A stretch of DNA of 64,000 nucleotides from Bugulina stolonifera. Its lineage: Eukaryota; Bryozoa; Gymnolaemata; Cheilostomatida; Bugulidae. Where the stretch lies: assembly GCA_935421135.1 (NCBI GenBank), contig OW285194.1, forward strand, positions 13,229,376 through 13,293,375. The letters are read 5' to 3'. Numbering within the stretch: position 1 is the first letter of the stretch; every line of letters starts with the position of its first letter. A model generated the notes under the pieces. It ran no database searches. It had not been told where the DNA came from and saw nothing but the letters and a program-made list of their open reading frames with translations. This document shows positions 1 through 11,646 of the stretch, one piece after another. The position numbers and the translations under genes are program-made.

Positions 1-390
1 ATCTTTTAATCTGAAAATTTAATAAGCTATCATTTAATAATTTGTATTTAATAGTCGTACTCTGTGTAGAATACGATTACTTCACATATTCAAATATTTT
101 GAAAGATATCCACACATTCAGTCAGATCCATTTTAATGTACAGTGTATAATACGTATGTTGATGATTCATCCCATAAAAATGATGTAATTAATGTGAAAG
201 AGCATCACCTATTCTATTTCTGTAATATTTTCCTATTTTGTATTATATTATAATTATAAAATTGTCTTGTCTAATTCGGTGAAGGCAACCTGTATTAGAT
301 TAGATACAGGTTGAGCTGTAAATCACTGCAGTAGCCAAAGTCACAGTTCTATATCTATTGTCTGACCTGAGTGGATGAACTTGTTTATAG
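1..390. other. Left-edge intronic sequence of the PGAM5-like gene
   Basis: No coding exon is seen here. The stretch is AT-rich and ends in a splice acceptor (TTTATAG at 384-390) feeding the first visible PGAM5 exon, so it is most likely an intron whose upstream exons lie outside the window. A small inverted repeat (CAACCTGTA with TACAGGTTG) sits near 286-313. Confidence 0.6.
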
Positions 391-1997
391 GTATAGAACA
401 AGCTAACACGGTTGGAAAATATCTGAAAGGTTTGAATTTACCAATATCTAAAATTGTCTGGTCTACCAAACCCCGGGCAACAGAAACTGGAGAAATCATT
501 AGTAAATATTTCCAAGGTAAGTATTATAATTTTTCTACATCATGATGTGTAATGCTCTCTGTATATCCATTTCATCGTCGCAAGCATGATGCCATAAATT
601 ACAGTAATTTTTTTGTTACACCGTTCACCATTCACCATACACCATTCACAGAAGGAAAAGCAGTCGCTATTCAAATCCCGTTGACAAATCCACCATTTTA
701 ATGCTGCTACTGTCGGTATCATTGCTAGAATTCATATGATAATCATCAAACATACATGTACAATTTACTTGTAGTTACAGTGTATACGTGTAGTTACAGT
801 GTATACGTGTAGTTAGAGTGTATACGTGTAGTTACAGTGTATACATGTAGTTACAGTGTATACATGTAGTTACAGTGTATACATGTAGCTACAGTGTATA
901 CATGTAGCTACAGTGTATACATGTAGTTACAGTGTATACATGTAGCTACAGTGTATACATGTAGCTACAGTGTATACATGTAGCTACAGTGTATACATGT
1001 AGCTACAGTGTATACATGTAGTTACAGTGTATACATGTAGTTACAGTATGTACATGTATAAATAACCATGGGTTGATAAGATTGGCATCGCATTGTTACA
1101 GATGTGCCTACGCAAAGCTGTATGCTGCTAGAAGAAGGCCATTCTGAGCAAGTACCTGTACCACTTGGCCCAGCCGACTGGGAACCCACCCCTTGGGTTA
1201 GTATTTGAATTTAATCCTCTAATGTTACCATAGTAGCTCCATCCACCTGTTATATTGCTGTAGGAGCTCTATCACTCTTTATGTTGCTATAGCAGTTTTA
1301 TCCACCACTTATATGTTATTCTGCTGTTGAAGGAGAGACACACATCAGGTATCAGAATAGAGGCGGCTTTCAGGAAACACTTCCACCGTGCCTCACCCAC
1401 CCAGCAGGAGGATTCCTATGAGATCTACTCCTGTCATGGGAATGTTATTAGATATTGTGTGATGAGGTAGGTTGGAGATCAAAGAAGGTGTCATGTATTA
1501 CTATTAAATATGGCTACCCAGCAGTCCCTCCTCTTCCACTGCACTTTATTTATTTACTGCTGAGGATATTTATGTTACAAGATTTGTATTCTCTTGACAC
1601 TATTTGCCATTTCTTAACAAGAAGACAACTTCCAATATTGTATGCATTGAAGATCATCTACCTGTATGTTATACATAACGCTATGTAGGTATACCCTGCA
1701 CAGTGTGATAAATTATATCCGCTCTCTATGGAAGTAGGTGGGTTTGTTGTTCTTGGTTTTACATGTACATACATGCATCTAATGATGGCATATGCTAATG
1801 TTGTCCTATATTGTTTCAGGGCGTTACAGTTATCCCCAGAGGCACACCAGAACCTACTAGCGTATAATGGCAGTATCACATGGATACAAATTGCACCTAA
1901 TGGCCGTGTTAACTTACTTAGATTTGGTGACACTGGATTTATCCCTCCTGATAAAATCACGTTGTACGGTAGAACATCTCCCGAGTTCACAACCTAG
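391..1997 (+). CDS. PGAM5: PGAM5-like serine/threonine phosphatase, 5' partial
   Basis: Four exons are visible: 391-516, 1102-1196, 1333-1466 and 1820-1997 (TAG stop); splice phases agree at every junction. The translation follows the PGAM5 branch of the histidine-phosphatase (phosphoglycerate mutase) fold. Exon one has the E-Q-A...G then [12 protein letters not shown] block; the third has ARIEAAF-like [11 protein letters not shown] and [13 protein letters not shown], carrying the second catalytic histidine; the last ends [15 protein letters not shown] and [12 protein letters not shown], the PGAM5 C-terminus. PGAM5 is a mitochondrial protein phosphatase acting in mitophagy and cell death in known animals. 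The RHG motif and N-terminal membrane anchor would be upstream of the window. The acidic substrate-loop exon ([19 protein letters not shown]) matches the family's LLREG...W region. Assignment is firm; mitochondrial location is by family only. Confidence 0.93.
770..1050. repeat. 19-bp minisatellite in a PGAM5 intron
   Basis: About 15 tandem copies of a 19-bp unit close to TAGYTACAGTGTATACATG. Copies at the left carry TATACGTG, copies in the middle have AGCTACAG and the rest AGTTACAG, so variants are clustered. The array ends about 50 bp before the splice acceptor of the next exon. Confidence 0.95.
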
Positions 1998-2055
1998 GAA
2001 ACACTTTGTGACTGCCAATAATTATTTACACATTCATATACATGTATAACATTCT

Positions 2056-2417
2056 GTTAGAGTACTATGCTATCAGTTAGAGTACTGTGCTATCAGTTAG
2101 AGTACTGTACTATCAGCAAGAGTTCTGTACTACCAGCAAGAGTACTGTACTACCAGTTAGAGTACTGTACTATCAGCAAGAGTACTGCACTACCAGTTAG
2201 AGTACTGTACTATCAGCAAGAGTACTGCACTACCAGTTAGAGTACTGTACTATCAGTTAGGTTAGAGTACTGTACTACCAGTTAGAGTTCTGTACTATCA
2301 GTTAGAGTACTGTACTATCAGCAAGAGTTCTGTACTACCAGTTAGAGTTCTGTACTATCAGTTAGAGTTCTGTACTATCAGTTAGAGTACTGTACTACCA
2401 GTTAGAGTACTGTGCTA
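2056..2417. repeat. 20-bp minisatellite in the PGAM5 3' UTR
   Basis: About 18 tandem copies of GTTAGAGTACTGTACTATCA with variant positions (GTTAG/GCAAG, AGTAC/AGTTC, TATCA/TACCA). It begins about 60 bp after the stop codon and lies before the AATAAA at 2559, so it should be transcribed as part of the 3' UTR. Confidence 0.93.
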
Positions 2418-2558
2418 ACCTTACTTTCTTAATGTTAATTGATGCCAATATTGTACGTGTTGTATAAGTACACATCTCTAGCTAGTAGTAGTGAGGAGGA
2501 ACTATTGTTGCGACTTTTTACTTTTGTGATTACTATTTTGTATATTGATTAGGCTGTA

Positions 2559-2564
2559 AATAAA
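2559..2564 (+). terminator. Poly(A) signal AATAAA after PGAM5
   Basis: Canonical AATAAA hexamer about 560 bp after the PGAM5 stop and the first good one on this strand. Confidence 0.55.
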
Positions 2565-3358
2565 ATTAATGAATTATACCCACAAGAATTGTTTTAATAT
2601 GCCTGTTGTGGCAATGACTATAACTACACGTACTTCTCCAGGAATAGCGCGTTCTGCTCTTCTCACTGGTTTTGGTAGTTGTTTATAGTTCTATCTTACT
2701 CTCAGGCTAAAAGGGTTGAGCACCCCTACTTCAGACTAGTAGTAAGCCAGAACTCTGCTAGGTTTGAACATTGTTTCTTAGTGTAAGATTTGATCTGTTG
2801 TCGGCCACACTAGCAGTACTCTACCTAGTACCTAGTACATGTACCTGTACCTAGTACCTAGTACATGTACCTAGTACCTAGTACCTAGTACATGTACCTG
2901 TGCTCCAACTGAAATAATTCTTATGAATGCTTTCATCTTGATAATTATTTATGTAAATTACTCATTAACAATGCAATGTATGTACCTATTGCTACATAAC
3001 TGTATGCCATGTGCTATATACAATGTACATGTACATATTTACCTGTAATTGGGCTACAAAAGGATCCAACTTGTCCATTGATTAATCGGTGCCAATAAAA
3101 GAACAGCATTGTTAGGTGCAATCTATAAATAAACAATTACATGTATCTTTAACAATAGGTGACACAAGTATAGAGATCGGTCAACAGAGTGTATTGTTTT
3201 CTGTAAGTGCTTAGTTGAAGGACCTGACATTGTGTAATGACAGTCTACAATCTTTAGGTCAAGTATCAAACCATTGCCTACTGACACTCTGACAAACGTG
3301 ATAGACTAGTACAGCATTTTTATTACAGAAATAAAATATTTGAAATCTTTTGAAGGAG
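2565..3358. other. Intergenic DNA between PGAM5 and the fucosyltransferase
   Basis: No gene is seen. Positions 2817-2898 hold a short tandem array of a 7-bp CCTAGTA-like unit mixed with CATGTAC. A possible 3' splice site (TTATTACAG at 3321-3329) just before the fucosyltransferase ATG could belong to a 5' UTR intron. The promoter should be in this gap, but no TATA element can be assigned. Confidence 0.5.
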
Positions 3359-4756
3359 ATGAAGATAGTACACAGGGTTCCTGTACTAGCTATAGGGTTG
3401 GTTGTCATTATATCTCTGTCGTATAATATGAGGAAATCAAAGACAATCAACACCGAGATAACAACATTGAAGTCTAAAGACCCAGATCCATTTCACAACT
3501 ATTGCTTCCGGGATAAACAGAAATATGCTATGAATAATCTTCTAACCGCAAGAGAGATAGTTGACATTCTCTCCGCTAAACTTGGAGTATCGAATAAAAC
3601 AACCAGAGAGATCTATGAGGCTGTAGAGAAAAGAACAATTAGCATAGATAAAAATGATTTATACAATATTAAAATTATTTTGGGCTACTATGGATATGGA
3701 GCTCCTTTCCAGTATTGGTTTAATTTTAGCGGATGTGAATATAGTAATTGTGTTGCTGTAAATCCACACGAAAATGGAGTCGACCTATATAGCGATAACC
3801 CTCCGATGGCGCCTGATAGAGTTACTAAGGCCGCTAGTATCGTATTGTTTAATGCTGTAAAAATGGTAGGTGGAAAAACTCTGAAGAATATTGTGCGACA
3901 TTCCGATCAGTATTTCGGTATAACTTCTATGGAGTCTCCAGGCTACACGTTTAACCAGATCAGTAACAGATCGAACGGTATAATGAACATGACAGTTACT
4001 TACAACAGGAATTCAACGGTTCCTGCTTGGAATTACTACAAGGGTTGCAGGGAAAAACAAAAAGCACGTCTTACACCAAAGAACTACTCAATCCGTAAAA
4101 GCAAAGGAGCTTTGGCGTATATAAGTAACTGTTTTTCAGCCCAGTACGATCGGATCGGACTAATAGAAGCGATATCTAAAGACATTGATGTCCATGTTTA
4201 TGGAAAATGTGGGAGGAATGACACATGTAAAGAGCGCAAGGATGCCGAGGCATGCTACCTTAAACGTCATAGTCAATATTACTTTTACTTAAGTTTTGAG
4301 AATAGTCTGTGCCAAGACTATATAACCGAAAAGTTTTGGGACAGGTTAGTTGACCCTTCCAACATGGTGCCAGTGGCCATGGGTGGTATCTCATTAAAGG
4401 AATATACTGACGTCGCGCCAGAGAATTCTTTTATTCACGTGTATAATTTCACTTCTGTTCGTAGTCTCAGCAAATACTTAAGATATCTAAAGAGAATTCC
4501 ACAAAAGTACAATGCTTACCACCGATGGCGTGAGACTTGGCAGATACATAAGAATCCAATCTTTGCACCACATCAACTTCCAGCATGTGAACTTTGTAAG
4601 ATAGCCAACCAGATGCCTTATATGCCAGCTGACAAAAATCTCTCACTGAAATATAACGATCCGCGACAATGCATTGATTATGTAAAATTTCCTTCAAAAC
4701 TTAAGAAGCTGGATAAGCTAGACAAATTTTCATTGGCATTTAAAATGTACCCATGA
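3359..4756 (+). CDS. GT10-family alpha-fucosyltransferase, intronless
   Basis: A 465-residue type II Golgi enzyme, predicted to move fucose from GDP-fucose to N-acetylglucosamine or a glycan core. Residues 4-23 form the signal anchor (a VLAIGLVVIISLSY core). The GT10 catalytic half is clear: TVTYNRNSTVPAWNYY (the TxxYxxxS motif), then KGALAYISNC followed by R and an IDVHVYGKCGR block, then the diagnostic FYLSFENSLCQDYITEKFW near residues 304-322 with VPVAMGG after it. The C-terminal CELC and later cysteines may form disulfides. The start is ATG 3359: the frame could be extended to a TTG at 3350, but an in-frame TGA at 3341 precedes that and TTG is not a normal animal start. Being intronless in an intron-rich region suggests a retrogene or a single-exon family. 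Linkage type (alpha-1,3, 1,4 or 1,6) cannot be decided. Confidence 0.9.
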   Translation: MKIVHRVPVLAIGLVVIISLSYNMRKSKTINTEITTLKSKDPDPFHNYCFRDKQKYAMNNLLTAREIVDILSAKLGVSNKTTREIYEAVEKRTISIDKNDLYNIKIILGYYGYGAPFQYWFNFSGCEYSNCVAVNPHENGVDLYSDNPPMAPDRVTKAASIVLFNAVKMVGGKTLKNIVRHSDQYFGITSMESPGYTFNQISNRSNGIMNMTVTYNRNSTVPAWNYYKGCREKQKARLTPKNYSIRKSKGALAYISNCFSAQYDRIGLIEAISKDIDVHVYGKCGRNDTCKERKDAEACYLKRHSQYYFYLSFENSLCQDYITEKFWDRLVDPSNMVPVAMGGISLKEYTDVAPENSFIHVYNFTSVRSLSKYLRYLKRIPQKYNAYHRWRETWQIHKNPIFAPHQLPACELCKIANQMPYMPADKNLSLKYNDPRQCIDYVKFPSKLKKLDKLDKFSLAFKMYP

Positions 4757-4776
4757 ATAATTTTGGTGTAAATATA

Positions 4777-4782
4777 AATAAA
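4777..4782 (+). terminator. Poly(A) signal AATAAA after the fucosyltransferase
   Basis: AATAAA lies 21 bp after the stop codon, overlapping ATAAATAAATT, implying a very short 3' UTR. It is next to the start of a LINE fragment, so the signal could have come with that insertion. Confidence 0.5.
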
Positions 4783-4792
4783 TTAATTTGAT

Positions 4793-5412
4793 TTGAATAT
4801 CTATATAATGTTGTCTCTTTATAAACTCGTTAACCACCTAATTCCAGTCATCGATTATAACCTTTTACCTGTGAAATTAACTAGTGAAACGCGCTTAGCA
4901 AAGAGCCAAGGTTTTAGACTCTCCAGGGAGAATTTCAGATTTGCCATTGCCAGTTTTAGTGCCGGGAGGTTTAACGTTCTCCCCAACCACATAAAGATGA
5001 GTCAATCTTTGCAATCTTTCAAAAATGCCATCAAAAACCATATTCTTGTGCTTCCTGATTAGAACTCATTTTATCAACACTCTGTCTTGTACTTTATTAG
5101 TTTTATTCTACTAAATGCTCAAAATTTTATATGTACTTCTTTTAGTTTATTTACTCGTCTTTTACTCTACTGGTTTTATTTACTACATGCTAGCAATATT
5201 TATATGTATTACTATAACTAATTTACCGGTAGTTGTTTGCCTTTGTAAAATTCAAACTTTGGCTTTTTTTTTCTCTACTCTTCTCATTTTTTTCTTTTCA
5301 TACTGTAATCTTATTTACTTAATGTACTTTAGCTTCTTGTTTTCTGGACAAAAGTCCATTGGACTTATTCTCTGCCGGAATAAAAATGGAATATATATAT
5401 ATGTGCAATAAA
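4793..5412 (+). mobile_element. LINE (non-LTR retrotransposon) 3'-end fragment
   Basis: Frame 4793-5062 ends with a C-terminal signature common in LINE ORF2 proteins: R-L-S-R-E-N-F-R-F followed by R-F-N-V-L-P, then S-L-Q-S-F-K-N-A-I-K-N-H before a stop. It is followed by a T-rich 3' region and ends in (AT)n near 5390-5404. No endonuclease or reverse transcriptase catalytic domain is present, so this is a 5'-truncated copy. The family (CR1/RTE-like or other) cannot be named from this piece. Confidence 0.5.
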
Positions 5413-5448
5413 ATTACAGGCTTGTAAATACCTGGCTTCTTGTTGTAC

Positions 5449-5750
5449 AATGTTCTGAGTTGATATGCTGTAGCCTCAGAGGCAATGTTCTGAGTTGATA
5501 TGCTGTAGCCTTAGAGGCAATGTTCTGAGTTGATATGCTGTAGCCTCAGAGGCAATGTTCTGAGTTGATATGCTATAGCCTCAGAGGCAATGTTCTGAGT
5601 TGATATGCTGTAGCCTCAGAGGCAATGTTCTGAGTTGATATGCTGTAGCCTCAGAGGCAATGTTCTGAGTTGATATGCTGTAGCCTCAGAGGCAATGTTC
5701 TGAGTTGATGTGCTGTAGCCTCAGAGGCAATGTTCTGAGTTGATATGCTG
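5449..5750. repeat. 35-bp minisatellite
   Basis: Eight to nine nearly identical 35-bp copies containing GTTCTGAGTTGATATGCTGT and GCCTCAGAGGCAA. GCCTCAGAGGC is itself a near palindrome. Copy-to-copy identity is very high, suggesting recent expansion. Confidence 0.95.
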
Positions 5751-6869
5751 TATCACTTGAGGCCTGAGTGCTGCCTCCTAGTCCTCATCTGCAGCCTGTA
5801 AGTTAGCAAATTGCTATTAACAGACTCCCAAACCACTCGTTTCTACATGCATTTCTATGGCAGGTTTTATAACAGTCCATGACTAGTACTAGGACCCAGT
5901 AGTCTAACCTCTCCCTACATAACCTGTTTGTTTGAGTCTTGGTAGACTATCTGGGTATTAGGGGCCAAGCCAATCCACAACCCCAGGTCTTGTGGGCCGG
6001 GCGCAGCAAATCTTTCTTATTCAACCCACTACCTCATCGTGCGTTTACAGTTCTGCCTGCTGGGTTGGATCTGTTCACTTTCTCTAGCTCTAGTACCCCA
6101 CCCTTTTTTTGGTCAGCCAGTTCTACATGTAGCTATCTCTCTCTCTGGTACTCTTTCCTGTATGTTGCATGTGCTGCTGCGCCTCATGTATCCAGCCGGA
6201 CAAAACATTGTGACCTCACGCTTCTCAAATTACGTTAGTTCAAGTCAATTGAATTCGCTGATTGAAGTTATCTTCTCCTGCATTTGAATTGGTGGTAACT
6301 CCATTTAAAGTTTCACTATGATTTAAAGACATTTAGGTACGGTATTACAGAGTTCACGCAGTCTTCAATCTTTGTGGTAAGTGTAACTAGGTTGGGGTAA
6401 CACTCTAGTAATTATGCAATGTACATGACTGTGTAAAGTGGAAGGCAACTTCTCTATCTGGAATATTTCTGAAAATCTTTGGCTATGTTAACTTCATGTA
6501 AAAATATCACCTGTCACCCTTTAAGTAGTTTAATATTAGTAAAGTAACAATTTTACATAACAAATACATGTATATGTTTCTTATTCTACATACATAAATA
6601 TATTATTATGTTCATTTTAACTTCTGGTTACTGCCATGCATTTTGCAATTGATGTTCCTCGAAGCTGAAGCTTGTATGAGTTACAGAGCTCTCACAGCAG
6701 GAGTGTGCAGAACTGGAAAATGTGATCCTAAAGCGGCAAATTATCAAGTTAACCACTACACCATTTTAATGTACTATGCAAAGCTGCATTAGTTTATCTG
6801 CTAAAGCCGGTTTAGTTCCTCTATATTCTAGAACAATCACCAAGAACTTCAATAAGAGAAAACAGTCCT
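5751..6869. other. Unexplained intergenic stretch before gene C
   Basis: Two overlapping open frames near 5939-6287 have no recognisable domain and look incidental. No RNA gene or element is recognised. The promoter of gene C should be near 6700-6869, but no core element stands out. Confidence 0.4.
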
Positions 6870-9739
6870 ATGGAGACCGAATTGATGTCTTCAGCAGTTT
6901 TGCTGGTGGTTTACTGTTCAGGTAATGCCTATCGCAGCTAGATTAGTAGATTTAATCAAACAGCCTGTTCCCTGAACACATTTCACCATAGCAAACTCCA
7001 TTCTAATTTATTCAATTTCTTTTGCTGTAGACGATCAACAAATGGCGAATCAGATGAGTTATGAAGCCAAGTACAATGTAGCTAGATTTATTTTATTAGT
7101 ATAAAATAGCAAAAGTACACTACTATTTTACAATAATATTGTGAGAAGCTTTTATTATTTTGTTATCGTATACCATAATTACTTTATTGTTATATACAGT
7201 GTACATGTATAATAGTGTTACAGTAATATTGTTATTTTTATACCATCAAGAGTTGAATAGTGGTTTTAGGAATGCAACAATACTAAACTTCAATGGAACA
7301 TGCTGCAATTGGTTATATTATCATTATATTATATTATATTGTTATATACTTTGTATTGTCCCATGCATTTCCACGATAGAATTATTTACTATAACTAGGT
7401 TATTTCATTACTACCATATGAAACTACAGTAATACGTAAGTGAATATAAAATTGTGTATAAACTAGCTTCTATTTTCTGTTACAGTTGCAAATCAGTAAA
7501 TTTACCATTATAATGATCCTTATAGCAAAAAGTTATGTATGTTGCAGTTATCATACATGCAGCCAGTGAAACACTATCAGATAAGATTGATAGACTCACT
7601 TGTTAGCATGAGGACGATTTGGCGCAGCCGGTTGTCAAGTTGGAGTTGTGCTCTACTGCTCACCATTTCATGGAATGCGGTGTAAGTCTAGTTTATGCCA
7701 GAGCCGTTTATACTGTGAGAATTACCGTACTGGAAGTAAATGAGAGGTCATACTGAGCCCAGTAACGAAAGGCTAAACTCAAAACTGGTAAAACTTTTTT
7801 CGGTCGATTTGATTGGTTATAATAGGCTCAACATGACGCACAGTGTTCCCTGGCGACGCAATTCTTGCAATACACAGCTCTGTTTTATGCTGTTTACATA
7901 AGTATACGAACTATACTAGATAAATATATGGAATCGTTGTTGTGTTATCTTGGTATAAATGCAGATTGAATAAAATATTGTTGGTTATACCAAAATAAAG
8001 TAGACTTATGATTACTTGATTACTATATTGATATTTACATATAACACTAATGTCACAATGTAGAGTAAGTAGTAGCAGATATTGTGCAACCTGTGTAGCC
8101 TCAATACCATGGTATATACTTCACCCTACCCAAAGATATGAGTTTTAGGCTTTACTACTATCTCTACCAAAATTGCCAAGTCAGATGTGCAGTTGATCAA
8201 TTTTATTTACTAGTGAGAGACCACTTTACATCAATTCACTAATCCTGGTCATCTCTCTATGTGAATAGTAGGAGTTGTCATTTCATAAAAAATTGAGAAA
8301 AGACAATTTCTTATATATTCAACATTGATGAATATAAATGTACAATAATTATGTACAGGTGAACGCCCAGTCTCACTAAGGGAAGCTACACATGGAATAA
8401 TTCATGTTATAACAACAGCTTATGAGCTAGATACAGGGCATTTAAAACAAAACAAAGTTTCAGGTTGGATTACAAAATTTAAAATGCAAGTGTTTTCTAC
8501 CTACTACAATGCAATGTTTTTAAATTTTAGTTTAGGTCAATATACTGCAGGGAACATCACAAATTCAACTACTGCAGACGCCCTAACTTCTAGCACACAA
8601 AGACTTGATCCTAACATAACCACCACAAACACCGCAACCTCCACTACCACCGCAACCACCATACAAACATCGGTCCCAAATGCATCAACCAATGCTGTTA
8701 CCACAAAAATAATTACCCTAAGTACAGTAACCACTCAGACTACCACAGAAGCAACAACCCCAAGTACAGTAACTGCTTCAACTACCACAGAAGCAACAAC
8801 CCCAAGTACAGTAACCACCCCAACTACCACAGAGGCAACAACTCCAAGTACAGTAACCACCCCGACTACCACCGAATCAACAACCCCAAGTACAGTAACC
8901 ACCCCAACTACCACCGAATCAACAACCCCAAGTACAGTAACCACTCCAACTACCAGAGAGGCAACAACTCCAAGTACAGTAACCACCCCAACTACCACCG
9001 AATCAACAACCCCAAGCACAGTAACCACTCCAACTACCCCAAGAGCATCAACTGCAAGAGCCATCAGGTCAGCCACTGTGATGAATAAGCCTGACCGACC
9101 AGTTTACACTCTGAAGCCCAATGGAGGTAAGGTGACTCATGGGCTGCATGTGTTATTAACAAACAATGCGCGACTGTTTGAAAAAGACAGTTCGAAACAG
9201 GACATTTCAAAAGTGGACAGTTCAACACCGGACAGTTCGAAACGCCTAGCCCCAAACCCCAACCACCAGATTTGAACTAGTTTTTGTTTTTAATATTATT
9301 TGTTTAATCAATTAAATTAATTAACTAAAATTAGTTGTCTGTAAGTTGTGTTCTTCTAAATGTAATCAAACTGTCTGGTTTAGAACTGTCAGGTTGTGAA
9401 ACGTCCTGTTTCGAACTTTTTTTTTCGAAATATCCCTTTATCATTATTAACCGGACTATTCAACAACTACAACTAATTCTACCGCTTGGTATCTTGATGG
9501 GTAACAAATTTCTAGATGAGTGCAGCCCCAACTATGCTAATATCAAAAGTATCGTTATTTTTTTGTTATTTGTAGAACCACGGTCTAAAGGTCTAAAAGT
9601 TGCAAGCATCTACCTGCTAGTAGTAATTGCCATTATGCTTGTGTTATTAATTGGACTATTCATAAAGCTCTGGATTGGACAACAAACGCCAAAGATTGAC
9701 GCTAATATCGATTTCATTTACAACAAAAACATCACGTGA
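6870..9739 (+). CDS. Gene C: short mucin-stalk type I membrane protein, paralogue of A and B
   Basis: Reconstructed exons: 6870-6921 (signal peptide METELMSSAVLLVVYCS), 8551-9126 (mucin stalk) and 9576-9739 (membrane helix and tail). All three junction phases are 1 and compatible. An open stretch 8359-8550 (GERPVSL...) could be an extra exon or a 5' extension of the mucin exon. The stalk is Thr/Ser/Pro-rich with a 14-residue repeat containing PSTVTTPTTTE, expected to be heavily O-glycosylated. The last exon gives SKGLKVASIYLLVVIAIMLV then a short tail with PKIDANIDFIYNKNIT, matching genes A and B (IDPNI-x-F). No Ig exon was found between signal peptide and stalk, so it may be a degenerate or minimal copy. 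The stalk and tail exons are firm; the middle is not. Confidence 0.6.
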
Positions 9740-10220
9740 ACATTGGGAGTGTATCAATCAAAAGAGATCACTGATTGAAAGTTAAATTTCATTTGGTCTC
9801 CAAAGTGTTTTTCCTTCACGTCATGACATAGGTCGTATTCTGGATAGTTGTATTTACGGCAGCAGTACATGGATATAAGGATCAATCACTATAATTAGCG
9901 TGCCAATTCATGCACAATATCCATTGAGACTCTATTCATGTTGAATCATGTAAAAGGTTACATCTACTATATGGGAACAGTTGTGATAATTATAATAATA
10001 TCAGTCTAATGAAGTTATTGATATTTATAATATTAGTCTAATGTTATTGATAATAATATTAGTCTAATGTTCTTGATATTTATAATATTAGTCTAATGTT
10101 CTTGATATTTATAATATCAATATAATTAAGTTCTTGATATATTAATAATATTTTAGTCCAATAAAGTCGTTGGTATATTACTATCTTGGATATTAAGTGT
10201 ACAGTTGTGTCAAACCAGTA

Positions 10221-10465
10221 TAGTATCTTCGTGACCTAAATCTCAGGCACATGCGAGTCAACTTGCTAAAAGATTTTCCGGCATATATCCATCACAGAGT
10301 CGCAAACACACTTACCTGGGTCGAAAGCAAAATCCTCATTATTGAGCGAAGAAGTCAGGTGTACCAATGATCTAGAGATGGATTCGTCCGGCCAAGCAAA
10401 ATCCCAGGCCATCTTGTGGTTTTCATTTGTGACTTGGGTCAGACCAAAAGGTCGTGAAGACACTA
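10221..10465 (-). mobile_element. 245-bp MITE with TAGTRTCTTC termini
   Basis: Terminal inverted repeats TAGTATCTTCGTGACCT and AGGTCGTGAAGACACTA bound this element, which has no transposase. The same sequence recurs inverted at 25378-25621 (244 bp), and similarity continues for about 50 bp past the right end (AGGAGCACTT...), so the full mobile unit may be larger. Confidence 0.75.
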
Positions 10466-10700
10466 ACAGCTAGGAGCACTTAAAGTATCAAGTCAGTCAG
10501 TAATACAGCATTACTCAGACTAGCCCTGTAGGAACTGTTGTAATGTAATAAAGCACTTACAGCTACTAAACCAGCATCAAGTGTTAGGACAGCTAGTGTA
10601 CAGGAGTGAAAAAAGAAAAGAAATAGCATTAAAGTACTGCTATTTATATGAATTTGTTTGGAGAAAATAAATCAATAAATTTATGATGCAATGGTGACAG

Positions 10701-11050
10701 GTGGACCTTGGAACTGGATCCCCCTGCATCGCTGCCGAGGTCGGTCCCTAGCCTTAGGCCCTCGGACTCGACCCAAGGTGGGGAGGGTACTCGACCCACC
10801 CAGCCTGCCGGATGGGTGTTGGAACTCGAGCTATGCCGACATTGATTATTCTCCTGGACCCACGATTTTTATATGTTACAATACTGCTGGTGAGGATCTT
10901 GGCTTTGGGTGGCGCTAGGACCTTGGGACCGGGTCCCCCGACATCGCTGATGGGGCGGGTCCGCAGCCTTAGACCCTCAACCCTGACCCAGGGAGGGTTA
11001 AGTAACCAACCCACCCCACCCTCTATATTGGTGTTGGAGCTTGGGCTATG
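10701..11050. repeat. GC-rich diverged direct repeat pair
   Basis: Two copies of about 134 bp (10701-10834, 10917-11050) begin ACCTTGG and end GGGCTATG or GAGCTATG, sharing CGCTG, CAGCCTTAG-like and CCCACC blocks. They are much more GC-rich than the flanks. Frames across them are open on both strands but show no protein signal. Confidence 0.7.
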
Positions 11051-11493
11051 AACTTGGAGTTATCTCCCTAATGCAAAGAAGCACAACTCTTTATGAGGTC
11101 ACTGTAACATGTTTGCGCCAACAGAGGTTAAGCACATGCATGACTACAATACGCGAATACAAGCCATCATTACACGCAAGCGAAACGAGCAAATTTTGCA
11201 GTGAAACTTGCGCCACAGCTCAACCACAAAGTGCTTGTAAATAACAATGTCCAGTAAAATTTTGGCCTTTCCATTTTGCATACAGTACTGTGTAAATAAT
11301 ATTATATAAAAAGAAGCTGATAACAATATTCCTATGAACACTACTCATGTACTATGTAATTATACTTACTAAAATGATTAGTACTACTTTTACAATAGGC
11401 ATATACTTGTATACCTACACTTATGTAAATTATACTCTCTGCCGTCTACTACTACAATACTCCTGACATCGTAAGGTTTCTAATAATATATTG

Positions 11494-11562
11494 CTTGTCA
11501 GGGTTAAAATGGTTTCCAGAAAAGATAATATCTTTTCTGGAAACCATTTTAACCCTGACAAG
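11494..11562. repeat. Perfect 34-bp-arm palindrome
   Basis: Arms 11494-11527 and 11529-11562 are perfect inverted copies around one base. Each arm runs from CTTGTCAGGGTTAAAATGG at its outer end to CAGAAAAGATA at the centre. Confidence 0.95.
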
Positions 11563-11570
11563 AGCTATAA

Positions 11571-11646
11571 CCCCAAAAAGAGCTATACTTTCTCGTTTAT
11601 TTGAATATTTATTCAAATAAACGAGGAAGTATAGCTCTTTTTGGGG
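11571..11646. repeat. Second adjacent 37-bp-arm palindrome
   Basis: Arms 11571-11607 and 11610-11646 pair with one mismatch (which would be G-U in RNA), starting CCCCAAAAAGAGCTATAC and closing at TTGAATA. It lies 8 bp from the previous palindrome. Confidence 0.95.

Noticed and set aside
3350..3358. Start of the fucosyltransferase at TTG 3350
   Set aside because: TTG is not a usual animal start; ATG 3359 is in the same frame and begins the signal anchor.
8735..9076. Minus-strand frame opposite the gene C mucin
   Set aside because: By-product of the 42-bp repeat; the + strand frame is joined to a real membrane exon.
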